A stretch of 7,853 nt of DNA from Deltaproteobacteria bacterium (GTDB lineage: Bacteria > Desulfobacterota > Binatia > UBA9968). A program made the translations under genes and the position numbers. Shown here piece after piece: positions 1-6,414 of this stretch. Below the pieces are notes generated by a model, which was not told the origin of the DNA, made no database searches, and saw nothing but the letters and a program-made list of their open reading frames with translations. The DNA lies in NCBI GenBank assembly GCA_016844625.1, contig JAERMN010000126.1, positions 1 through 7,853 on the forward strand, read 5' to 3'. The number at the start of each line of letters is the position of its first letter. The first letter of the stretch is position 1.

Positions 1-81
1 TCGCTCTGGGATTTGCACTGGGTGAAGGATCTCGACGACGCGGGGTTTATCGACAATTTGCTGAGCCGCCTCCCATCCTAG
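1..81 (+). CDS. C-terminal tail of a protein cut by the window edge (possibly an ABC substrate-binding protein)
   Basis: Frame 1 is open from the first base to a TAG at 79-81, giving 26 residues that read like real protein: Trp-Asp-Leu-His-Trp-Val, then Leu-Asp-Asp-Ala-Gly-Phe-Ile-Asp, then Leu-Leu-Ser-Arg-Leu. The LD-x-x-GF pattern near the C-terminus resembles the ends of the two binding proteins further right (LDKEGFF and LEKEGFF, also about 10 residues from the end). The tail could therefore be a third solute-binding protein of the NMT1 type. That similarity is short and is only a hint. The stop lies 86 nt before the oxygenase start, on the same strand. With so little visible, only the existence of a gene end is reasonably supported. 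Confidence 0.5.
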   Translation, partial: SLWDLHWVKDLDDAGFIDNLLSRLPS

Positions 82-87
82 CTGCGC

Positions 88-117
88 TTGCCCAACACCG
101 GCCCGAATAGTTATAAC
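88..117 (+). promoter_or_regulatory. Candidate sigma-70 promoter for the Rieske oxygenase gene
   Basis: TTGCCC at 88-93 (4 of 6 to the -35 consensus) and TATAAC at 112-117 (5 of 6 to the -10 consensus) are separated by 18 nt. The site lies just after the preceding gene's stop and about 50 nt before the oxygenase ATG. Transcription would start near 124, giving a leader of roughly 44 nt that includes the GAGG ribosome binding site at 155-158. Promoter consensus is not known for this organism, so this is a plausible match only. Confidence 0.35.
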
Positions 118-167
118 GGTGTCGCACCCTTGTTTGCGAGAGACCATGATTGTAGAGGAATGCGCAC

Positions 168-1445
168 ATGATTACCGCTGAAGAAAATCGGCTGCTAACG
201 CAAACCTGTCCCGGTACGCCCTGCGGCGAGCTGATGCGGCGCTACTGGCAGCCGGTGGCGCTGGGCGAAGAGTTGCCGGCGGGCGGCGCGCCGCTGAAGG
301 TCAAAATCCTCGGCGAAGAATTAGTGTTGTTTCGCGACGATCAAGGTCGGCCTGGTTTGATCGGGCTGCATTGTTCCCACCGCGGCACGGACTTAAGTTA
401 CGGACGGATCGAAGACGGTGGGTTGCGCTGTCTCTATCACGGCTGGCTTTACGATGTTTGCGGCCGTGTCATCGATCAGCCCGGCGAGCCGGGGGGCGGT
501 GCGAACAAAGGCGCGATTCGCCATCTTGCTTATCCGTGCCAGGACGCGGGCGGAGTCGTCTTCACCTACATGGGACCGGGCGAGCCGCCGCTCCTGCCTA
601 ACTACGAATTTCTGACGGTGCCGGAAGTGCAGCGATCGGTTACCAGAATTTTTTACCGGTGCAATTATCTTCAGGGCAACGAGGGAAATATCGATCCCGT
701 CCACTTATCTTTTCTGCATCAGTCCCTCAATGAAGCCGAGGTCGTTTATAAACGTATCGTGCCCGGCACAGGCACAACGGACAACGCTTTGCTCGCCAAG
801 GACATTGCGCCGACGATCGAGGTCGAGGTGATGGATTACGGTTTGCGGATTTACACCCTGCGCGGTGCCGAATCGAATAAAACCTACCTGCGCGTCACCA
901 ATTTTATCATGCCCAATTTATCCGCTTTCGGCGGCTCGACCGTCGGCGAAGGGTACTCGGTTCATTGGCATGTGCCGATAGATGACTGGTGCCATTGGAA
1001 GTATGTTTTCATGTTCAGCCGGGAAAGAGCGCTCTCAGACGATCTGCGTAAGAAACACCGGGCCGACATCACGCCAGATTATCGCTTAAGCCGGGAGGCG
1101 GCGAACCGCTACCAGCAGGACCGCGATTCCATGCTGACGAAAACTTTCACCGGCATGGGCTTTAACTTTCAAGCGCATGATGCGTTCGCAACCGAAAGCC
1201 AGGGGCTGATACAGGACAGAACATCGGAGCATCTGGTTACCTCGGACAAAGCGATTATCGGCGCGCGCAAACTGCTGCAGAGCGGGATCGAGGATGTCAA
1301 ACAGGGGCGCCAGCCGCGCCATCGGATCAGCGATCCGCAAGCGAACCAATTTCCACATCTGACGGTCATCTCCGAGGCGATTCCAAATGCGACTCACTGG
1401 AAAGATTACGCCGATAAGCTGGTTGAAAAAACCCGCGCACGATGA
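168..1445 (+). CDS. Rieske [2Fe-2S] ring-hydroxylating oxygenase, alpha subunit (phthalate dioxygenase-like)
   Basis: A 425-residue, apparently complete oxygenase component of the Rieske non-haem iron family, which activates O2 to hydroxylate or demethylate aromatic and related substrates in the cytoplasm. The N-terminal Rieske domain (about 25-140) shows the cluster ligands Cys69-x-His71 and Cys88-x2-His91, spaced C-x-H-x16-C-x2-H. The catalytic domain carries the mononuclear iron motif at 171-184: Asn171-Glu-Gly-Asn, Asp176 (the usual bridge to the neighbouring subunit's Rieske centre), His179 and His184. The third, acidic iron ligand should lie in the segment around Asp338, which is followed by the family-typical ESQGLIQDRTSEHL stretch (343-356). 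Length and the ESQG..DR..E segment match the phthalate 4,5-dioxygenase group rather than the naphthalene type with alpha and beta subunits. The ATG at 168 has AGAGGAA at 154-160 in front. No reductase or ferredoxin gene is visible, so the electron donor must be encoded elsewhere. Substrate is not deducible. Confidence 0.93.
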   Translation: MITAEENRLLTQTCPGTPCGELMRRYWQPVALGEELPAGGAPLKVKILGEELVLFRDDQGRPGLIGLHCSHRGTDLSYGRIEDGGLRCLYHGWLYDVCGRVIDQPGEPGGGANKGAIRHLAYPCQDAGGVVFTYMGPGEPPLLPNYEFLTVPEVQRSVTRIFYRCNYLQGNEGNIDPVHLSFLHQSLNEAEVVYKRIVPGTGTTDNALLAKDIAPTIEVEVMDYGLRIYTLRGAESNKTYLRVTNFIMPNLSAFGGSTVGEGYSVHWHVPIDDWCHWKYVFMFSRERALSDDLRKKHRADITPDYRLSREAANRYQQDRDSMLTKTFTGMGFNFQAHDAFATESQGLIQDRTSEHLVTSDKAIIGARKLLQSGIEDVKQGRQPRHRISDPQANQFPHLTVISEAIPNATHWKDYADKLVEKTRAR

Positions 1446-1571
1446 GAATTCTCCCGTTAACCGGCGCTGCAAAAAAATCGCCGCCAAAGTGTAGACTTAG
1501 GATAACAGCGCTCTAGAGTGCCACCGAACAGCAAAGGCTCTGTGGGTTGGCCAAGAACGAAGGGAGAAATG

Positions 1572-2552
1572 ATGAAACTTCTTAATCAAGCGGTCCTGAT
1601 AGCGTTCCTGGTGTTGGTCGTGCCACTGGTCGCTGGCGCCCAGCAATATATGATCGGCTACGCCGGTTTCGCCGGCTTCCAGGTATCGATGTGGGCGGTT
1701 AAAGACCTCGGTTTGCTAAAAAAATACGGCCTTGAGGGCGAAGTGATCTTGGTTCCCGGAACCACCCGCCAGATACAGGCGCTGGTCGGGGAGAGTATCC
1801 ATTTTGCCCATGTCGACGCCTCGGGGTTTATTCAAGCCGTATTGCGGGGCGCGGACATCGTCATGGTCGGGGCTTCAATGAACAAGTTCCCATTCAGTTT
1901 TGTGACCCAAAAGGAAATTCGCAGACCCGCGGATTTGATCGGCAAGAAAGTCGGTATCGTAGGGTTCGGCGGCGCCAATGACCTCGCGGTAACTCTCATG
2001 CTTAAAGAGTGGAATATCCCGCGCGAGAAGGTCACGGTGATGCAGGCCGGCGGCGGCGCCAGCCGGCTTGTCGCTTTGACTACCAAAGCGCTCGACGCCA
2101 CCGTGCTTTCTCATCCTGAGCTTGGGGAGGCTCTACGCCTGGGCATGAACGAGCTCGGAAACCCCAACGAACTCAAAGGCGCTGATTATCCCATGACCGC
2201 CGTCGGCGTACGCCGCTCCTTCCTGGCGCAGAATCGTAACGTTGTGAAGCGTTTCTTGATGGCCTACGCGGAAGCCACGTATCAATTCAAAACCAGCAAG
2301 GAAAAGGGAACTGCCATTTATAAACACTGGCTGAAGCAGGACAACCCAAAAGTGCTGGACGTCACCTATGAGTATTTTGCGCCCAAGTTTTCTTTTCCGA
2401 TTCGAGTCTCCCAGGACGGGTTGAAAAATACCATTGAGATGCTCGCTAAGGATAATCCCAAAATCGATTCTAATGTGAGCAAGTACCTCGATGAGAGCAT
2501 CTTGACCGAGCTGGACAAAGAAGGATTCTTTAAGAAGGTGGCGGGCAATTGA
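1572..2552 (+). CDS. ABC transporter periplasmic substrate-binding protein, NMT1/THI5-like (copy 1)
   Basis: A 326-residue exported solute-binding protein of the type II fold NMT1/SsuA/TauA superfamily, which captures a small organic ligand in the periplasm for an ABC importer. Residues 1-23 form a signal peptide: MKLL, a hydrophobic core, then Val-Ala-Gly-Ala before Gln-Gln. Family features include an opening strand with GYAGFAGF, the WAVKDLGLLKKYGL helix (partner of the usual 'GLF..yGL'), GKKVGIVGFGGAND in the hinge and interdomain region, and a C-terminal amphipathic helical part. There is no Cys after the signal peptide, so it is probably soluble rather than a lipoprotein. The frame is open back to a GTG at 1518, but GGGAG at 1562-1566 and the signal peptide favour ATG 1572 (or the adjacent ATG 1569). 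No permease or ATPase is in the window. It is followed by a close paralogue 143 nt downstream. A desulfonation or thiamine-precursor role is known for relatives but cannot be assumed here. Confidence 0.9.
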   Translation: MKLLNQAVLIAFLVLVVPLVAGAQQYMIGYAGFAGFQVSMWAVKDLGLLKKYGLEGEVILVPGTTRQIQALVGESIHFAHVDASGFIQAVLRGADIVMVGASMNKFPFSFVTQKEIRRPADLIGKKVGIVGFGGANDLAVTLMLKEWNIPREKVTVMQAGGGASRLVALTTKALDATVLSHPELGEALRLGMNELGNPNELKGADYPMTAVGVRRSFLAQNRNVVKRFLMAYAEATYQFKTSKEKGTAIYKHWLKQDNPKVLDVTYEYFAPKFSFPIRVSQDGLKNTIEMLAKDNPKIDSNVSKYLDESILTELDKEGFFKKVAGN

Positions 2553-2578
2553 CTTTCAGCTTGTATGAACGCAGGGGA

Positions 2579-2619
2579 CACCCAGACAGACCCCGAATCT
2601 GTAAGTTCGGGTTAGGGTG
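2579..2619 (+). repeat. Nested palindrome between the two binding-protein genes (REP-like stem-loop)
   Basis: CACCC (2579-2583) pairs with GGGTG (2615-2619). Inside it, CCCGAA (2592-2597) pairs with TTCGGG (2606-2611) around an 8-nt loop. An alternative hairpin pairs ACAGA (2586-2590) with TCTGT (2598-2602) around CCCCGAA. The arrangement and the GGGGACAC...AGACAGACCCC wording resemble decayed REP-type palindromes. No T-tract follows, so it is not a classical intrinsic terminator. It could stabilise or process a shared transcript. Only one copy is present in the window. Confidence 0.4.
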
Positions 2620-2695
2620 CATTGGCGAGTTATAGGTTCGTGGCCCGGTGAGGCGATATTTTGTCTGCCGCGAAGTATAAGAGAAACGTAAACCG

Positions 2696-3673
2696 ATGAC
2701 AAAACACTTTCTCTATGCGGTTTTTATCTTTCTGGTTTTTCCAGGGATTACGCCTGCCCAAGAACGTTACATGATCGGTTATGGCGGGTTCGCTGGTTTT
2801 CAGGCCTCCATGTGGGCAGTGAAAGACATGGGCCTGTTGAAAAAATATGGATTAGACGGCGAAGTCGTAATGCTGCCCGGGTCGGTGCGACAGCTGCAGG
2901 CTCTCGTCGGCGACAGCATCCACTTCGGCCACACGGATGCCGCCGGGACGATTCGAGCCATCGCGGGAGGCGCTGAGGTCGTGCTGGTCGCCGGATCGCT
3001 GAACAAGTTTCCTTATAGTTTTGTCGCGCAAAAAGAGATACGCAAACCGGCGGATCTGGTCGGCAAAAAAATTGGCATTGTCGGCTTCGGCAGCGCCAAT
3101 GATCTCGCCGTGACTCTTTTGCTAAAGGAATGGAACATCCCCCGGCAATCGGTGACGGTTTTGCAAAGCGGCGGGGCGGCCAACCGGCTCGCCGCGCTCT
3201 TCGCCAAATCCCTTGACGCCACGCTGCTTTCATACCCGGAGATCGGCGAAGCCGTGCGCATGGGCATGAACGTGCTCAGTGATTTTAGTGAACTCAAGGC
3301 CGCGGATTACCCGATGACGGCGGTCGCCGTGCGCCGCTCTTTCTTGGAGCAAAAACGGGACGTGGTAAAGCGGTTTGTGATGGCCTATGCCGAAGGGACC
3401 TACCAGTTTTTGACCGATAAGGAAAAAGCACTATCGATTTATAAACGAAGGCTGAAGCAAGAAAATCCCGTAGCGCTCGAAGAAACTTATAAATACTTTG
3501 CGCCGAAGTTTTCCTTTCCGACGAGAATCTCCCGCGACGGGATGCGCAACACCATCGAGATTATCGCCCAGAGCAATGCCAAACTAGACACCCGACTCGA
3601 TCGATATGTTGACGAAAGTCTTCTCGACGAGCTAGAGAAGGAAGGGTTCTTTAGACGAATCACTGGGAAGTGA
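2696..3673 (+). CDS. ABC transporter periplasmic substrate-binding protein, NMT1/THI5-like (copy 2)
   Basis: A 325-residue paralogue of the upstream binding protein. From the shared Tyr-Met-Ile-Gly-Tyr to the last residue the two align without a gap over about 301 positions, and my hand count gives about 204 identities (68 %). A signal peptide covers residues 1-21: a basic MTKH start, a hydrophobic core, and cleavage after Thr-Pro-Ala before Gln-Glu. Conserved blocks include WAVKDMGLLKKYGL, GKKIGIVGFGSAND with LLKEWNIPR, DYPMTAV.VRRSFL and KYFAPKFSFP. Substitutions cluster in the segment matching the copy-1 stretch SGFIQAVLRGADIVMVGASM and in the C-terminal 30 residues. Nearly every conserved block differs in its synonymous codons, so the duplication is old and both copies look constrained. 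The ribosome binding site before ATG 2696 is weak (AAGAGAA at 2679-2685 is too far away). No permease or ATPase is adjacent. The ligand is unknown. Confidence 0.9.
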   Translation: MTKHFLYAVFIFLVFPGITPAQERYMIGYGGFAGFQASMWAVKDMGLLKKYGLDGEVVMLPGSVRQLQALVGDSIHFGHTDAAGTIRAIAGGAEVVLVAGSLNKFPYSFVAQKEIRKPADLVGKKIGIVGFGSANDLAVTLLLKEWNIPRQSVTVLQSGGAANRLAALFAKSLDATLLSYPEIGEAVRMGMNVLSDFSELKAADYPMTAVAVRRSFLEQKRDVVKRFVMAYAEGTYQFLTDKEKALSIYKRRLKQENPVALEETYKYFAPKFSFPTRISRDGMRNTIEIIAQSNAKLDTRLDRYVDESLLDELEKEGFFRRITGK

Positions 3674-3678
3674 TTCGC

Positions 3679-3791
3679 GTTCAAAACGTTCAAACAGTTC
3701 AAAACGTTCAAGCCGTCAGAAATTTTTCAACAGCTAACTTCCGAACGACCGAGACGGTTTGAACAGATTGAACGGCTTGAACGTTTTGAAC
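3679..3791. repeat. Large imperfect inverted repeat of 9-nt GTTCAA units
   Basis: The left arm (3679-3716) is four consecutive 9-nt units beginning GTTCAA (at 3679, 3688, 3697 and 3706). The right arm (3754-3791) is the reverse pattern, TTGAAC every 9 nt. The 38-nt arms are complementary at 32 positions, including an uninterrupted outer 15 bp, and enclose a 37-nt spacer (3717-3753). The element starts 6 nt after the binding-protein stop and ends 10 nt before the Shine-Dalgarno sequence of the VOC gene, so it fills the intergenic gap. As RNA it would form a long hairpin. Without a T-tract it is not an ordinary intrinsic terminator. It is most likely a dispersed intergenic repeat or a tandem array of a protein-binding half-site. 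Confidence 0.85.
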
Positions 3792-3800
3792 CAAGCCGAC

Positions 3801-3808
3801 GAAGGAGG
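3801..3808 (+). promoter_or_regulatory. Strong ribosome binding site of the VOC gene
   Basis: GAAGGAGG ends 5 nt before ATG 3814 and is the best Shine-Dalgarno match in the window. It fixes the VOC start. It also sits immediately outside the right arm of the inverted repeat, so hairpin formation upstream would leave it exposed. Confidence 0.8.
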
Positions 3809-3813
3809 CTAAA

Positions 3814-4668
3814 ATGCTAACCCGGATTCAACACTTTGCCATCGTCAGCGAAAACTTCGCGCGCGAGGCCAAGTTCTACGAAGCCGTTTTCGGAATGAAG
3901 AGATCAAAGCCGGGCTCTGCGGAAGAAGAGAAGGCGATCCGGACCAATTATGCCGTCAGCATCAGCGACGGCTACGTCGGCGTGACGATGATCGGGCGCA
4001 AGCCAGGTTACGTTCCCGGCCTGCATCATTTCGGCGTCGATGTCGACGATGTCGGCGAGGCGATCGCGCGCATCAAGAAAAAATATCCCGAAGTGGCGGT
4101 GCTCAAGCGGCCGTCGAACCGGCCGTTCGCGACCTACGGCGCGCACGATCCGGAAGGAAACTATTTCGATCTCACTCAAGAAGGCATGTCGAACCGGCGC
4201 GATGTTTACACGGTTCGACCTGGCTCACCGCAGGCTGAACAGCAACGTGAACCACCGCGACGGATTCATCACTTGAAGCTGCGCGTGATGAACGCGCCAA
4301 GAATCGCGGAGTTTTACCGTGATATTTTTGATTTAAAAGAAGCGGACAAGGCGCTCGAAGATCCGAATTTCTATCTCACCGATGGCCGCATGACGCTGAT
4401 CATCGCGCCATGGAAGATGAGCGACTTTGAAGGCGCCGGCATCGACCGGCCCGGTTTGGAGCATATCGGCTTCCAAGTCGAAAGCGTCGACGCGGTGAGA
4501 AAAGAGTTGGCCGCGCTGCGCGAAGCCGATCCGGAGATGCGCGAGCGCATCATTGCTGAACCGAGCGAGGGCGAGCGCCGTTTGGCATTGATCGCAGGGT
4601 GCCGGCACGGCCGGCAACAGTTGTCGAGTCCGGACGGGGTATTCATCGATATCTACGAAACCCATTAG
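3814..4668 (+). CDS. Two-domain VOC-superfamily metalloprotein (glyoxalase/extradiol dioxygenase fold)
   Basis: A 284-residue protein made of two vicinal-oxygen-chelate modules, about 1-125 and 149-284, joined by a polar Arg/Gln/Pro-rich linker (about 126-148). Each module opens with a His-bearing strand (His7 in IQHFAI, His153 in IHHLKL), has a second His about 64 residues on (His72 in LHHFGV, His217 in LEHIGF) and closes on a G-x-(F/Y)-x-D strand. In module 2 this strand carries Glu282, giving a full His-His-Glu metal triad. The 64-residue His-His spacing equals that of type I extradiol dioxygenases such as BphC (His146/His210). In module 1 the aligned position is Gln122. The catalytic His that extradiol enzymes carry 14-15 residues before the second ligand is absent (Trp200-Phe205 lies there), so ring cleavage is doubtful. 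Isomerase, lyase or dioxygenase activity on an intermediate is possible. The strong GAAGGAGG site supports the start. The gene follows the oxygenase and binding-protein genes on the same strand. Confidence 0.9.
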   Translation: MLTRIQHFAIVSENFAREAKFYEAVFGMKRSKPGSAEEEKAIRTNYAVSISDGYVGVTMIGRKPGYVPGLHHFGVDVDDVGEAIARIKKKYPEVAVLKRPSNRPFATYGAHDPEGNYFDLTQEGMSNRRDVYTVRPGSPQAEQQREPPRRIHHLKLRVMNAPRIAEFYRDIFDLKEADKALEDPNFYLTDGRMTLIIAPWKMSDFEGAGIDRPGLEHIGFQVESVDAVRKELAALREADPEMRERIIAEPSEGERRLALIAGCRHGRQQLSSPDGVFIDIYETH

Positions 4669-4684
4669 GCGTTGAAATAAACCC

Positions 4685-4701
4685 GGCGATCAACATTCGC
4701 C
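4685..4701 (-). terminator. Weak stem-loop in the convergent gap, possible terminator of the MFS gene
   Basis: GGCGA (4685-4689) and TCGCC (4697-4701) form a 5-bp stem with a 7-nt loop in the 115-nt gap between the converging VOC and MFS genes. Read on the minus strand, the stem is followed by GGGTTTATTT, a broken T-rich run. The stem is short, lies about 80 nt past the MFS stop and the T-run is imperfect. No better terminator is visible in the gap on either strand. Confidence 0.22.
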
Positions 4702-4783
4702 AGAAAGATTCTTCCGAGGTCATTTCGACCGATGGGATTACTGTTTTAAGCGGAGCCGTAACCCATGTGTTTTCGCGAAATCA

Positions 4784-6085
4784 TCACGGATGGCGAGTCG
4801 CGCTGCGCACCGACATCCGACTGCTCCAAGGGCGAATCAGGAACAAACTTAAAATCGTTGCGAAGCTGAGCAAGCCCAACAAAATCCACAACACCATCGA
4901 GTAGCTTTGCGTCCGATCGAAGATCGCGCCGGCCATGATCGGGCCGGCGAAGCTGCCCCAACTATAAAAAAAACTCATCGATCCTCTGATCGTCGCGAAA
5001 TTACGCCGGCCGAACAAATCTCCCACGGTAGCCCAGACAATCGGGAAGGAGGCGTCCAATAGGGTAAACGCGATGGTAAAAAACCACAGCGGCCAATCGC
5101 CCGAATCGAGCAAGAGCGGCGGCAAGGAAAGCGCCGGAAAAAGATGGCATGCCACTAAGAGTTTCGGCTTGTTTATCCGGTCGGCGATCCAGCCCAGCAC
5201 GAAATGCGCGAGTAAATTGACGAGCGCAAAAGCGCCCAGCAGCGACGCCGCGGCGCCTTCAGATAGTCCCTTCCACACCATGAACGGCACGAAGTGAACC
5301 ATCGCAGTACTGTAGCAGGTCACGCGCGCGGTCAACGACATCACCAGCAACCAGAATGCTCCGGTCTTCATTGCCTGGCGGCTGGTGAGTTCGGCGGGAT
5401 CCTTTGTTTCCTGCGCCGCCGCGTCAGACTGATTAGCGTCTTTTTCCGCCGGAGCGAGATCGCCGTCGGGTCGCAAGCCGATGCTTTCCGGCGAGCGCTT
5501 TAACTTAAAACTCAAAGGCAAGCATACCAGGAGGAAAATGCAGCCGGAGACGAATGCCGCCCAGCGCCAACCGATGGAAGCGACGCCGATCGCCAACAGC
5601 GGCGAGATCAGCGCGCCGCCGATGGGCACGGCGGAACTAACGACAGTCATGGCGCGGGCGCGCTGGCGGATGAACCAGCTGTTGGCGACGACTAACGGCG
5701 AATGAACGAAGCCGGCGACGAATGCGAGACAAATCACGCCCAAGTAGACGATCATGAAGCTCGCGTAGTCGTTTACCCATGAGAGCAGGATGTAACCAAC
5801 GCCGGCGAGAAAGACCGCCGTGACGATGATCGGCCGCGGGCCGTAACGATCGATGAGATAGCCGACCAGCGGCGCTTCGATGGCGCCCTGCGCGCGCGAC
5901 AGCGAGAATGCGAGCGAAGTTGCCGCCCGGCTCATTCCCAGCTCCCGGCTGATGGGTAGAAAAAAAACGGTGAAGCCGAATTGATGCAGACCACCGCCGA
6001 CGATGCGAATGAGTGAAACCAAGCCGACCATGCGCCAGCCGTAGAAGATGGGCGAGAAAAGATTACGAAAGGCTTTGGCAATCAT
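4784..6085 (-). CDS. MFS transporter, oxalate/formate antiporter or monocarboxylate type
   Basis: A complete 433-residue inner-membrane carrier with 12 predicted helices. After a short basic N-terminus, FYGWRMV (14-20) begins helix 1, a hallmark of the OFA/monocarboxylate branch. Motif A is seen after helix 2 as GYLIDRYGPRP (75-85), with its second-half counterpart GWIADRINKPK (298-308) after helix 8. Residues about 195-240 form the long charged cytoplasmic loop between helices 6 and 7 (rich in Asp, Glu, Lys and Ala). Helices 7-12 fill about 242-417, followed by a basic cytoplasmic tail. The start is ATG at 6083-6085; no clear Shine-Dalgarno sequence precedes it (GTAACTTTCTCGCGCCGTC), but the FYGW position fits the family. 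Relatives move organic anions such as oxalate, formate, pyruvate or lactate, so a carboxylate substrate is likely; direction and identity are unknown. The gene converges on the VOC gene and is not co-transcribed with it. Confidence 0.92.
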   Translation of the reverse strand: MIAKAFRNLFSPIFYGWRMVGLVSLIRIVGGGLHQFGFTVFFLPISRELGMSRAATSLAFSLSRAQGAIEAPLVGYLIDRYGPRPIIVTAVFLAGVGYILLSWVNDYASFMIVYLGVICLAFVAGFVHSPLVVANSWFIRQRARAMTVVSSAVPIGGALISPLLAIGVASIGWRWAAFVSGCIFLLVCLPLSFKLKRSPESIGLRPDGDLAPAEKDANQSDAAAQETKDPAELTSRQAMKTGAFWLLVMSLTARVTCYSTAMVHFVPFMVWKGLSEGAAASLLGAFALVNLLAHFVLGWIADRINKPKLLVACHLFPALSLPPLLLDSGDWPLWFFTIAFTLLDASFPIVWATVGDLFGRRNFATIRGSMSFFYSWGSFAGPIMAGAIFDRTQSYSMVLWILLGLLSFATILSLFLIRPWSSRMSVRSATRHP

Positions 6086-6414
6086 GACGGCGCGAGAAAG
6101 TTACTGCGCCGACGTTACGTGAAGCAGAGGTCGGGCGTCAAGGAAATCGAAGTAGACAAAACGCTAGGTCAATCGGCGACGGGCAATAGGCTGGCGCGCA
6201 TGCATCGCCCGCCCAAGAAGGCGCCGCTTCAATGGGGCGTTAGCCCTAATCCGACATTAATTCGATCGTGAAACGCACAGGGCTTCTCGCTCATGACGTT
6301 TTGCTTGAGTCCGCCGAATCACTCACGACCGGTAAAGTTCTGCGGTGATTTGCTAACGACCTTCCTCGCAGGGAAAATTCTCGCTCTACAAAAAGTTTTA
6401 CTGTCGGCTTAGGG
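6086..6414. other. 329-nt stretch without a gene between the MFS and DUF2182 genes
   Basis: No convincing coding frame is present on either strand. A small stem TGGGGC-GTTA-GCCCTA (6233-6248, with one G-T pair) and a GGCG...CGCC stem around GCATGCAT (about 6193-6209) are visible; neither is followed by a T-tract. On the minus strand a TTGACG with an approximately 17-nt gap to a poor TAACGT is the best promoter-like pair for the MFS gene, and I do not consider it convincing. The region presumably holds the MFS promoter and the 3' end of the DUF2182 transcript. Confidence 0.5.

Noticed and set aside
1462..1483. CGGCG/CGCCG hairpin after the oxygenase gene as a terminator
   Set aside because: The stem is 5 bp with a 12-nt A-rich loop and is followed by CCAAAGTG, not a T-tract.
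1518..1571. Extended N-terminus of binding protein copy 1 from GTG 1518
   Set aside because: It would place 17-18 polar residues before a normal signal peptide and has no ribosome binding site; GGGAG at 1562-1566 supports ATG 1572 (or 1569).
3679..3716. GTTC direct repeats as an alphaproteobacterial-type LexA (SOS) box
   Set aside because: That box is GTTC-N7-GTTC with an 11-nt period; here the period is 9 nt, the units repeat four times and are mirrored downstream, and the next gene is not an SOS gene.
3679..3791. CRISPR array
   Set aside because: The units are 9 nt with no unique spacers, and the halves are inverted; there are no cas genes.
4599..4904. Plus-strand open frame across the VOC end and the convergent gap
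   Set aside because: It overlaps the ends of two well-supported genes in another frame, has no ribosome binding site, and its translation shows no recognisable pattern.
6233..6248. GGGCGTTAGCCC as an integron attC core
   Set aside because: The sequence does not fit GTTRRRY, no matching inverse core lies at the expected distance, and there is no integrase or cassette structure.
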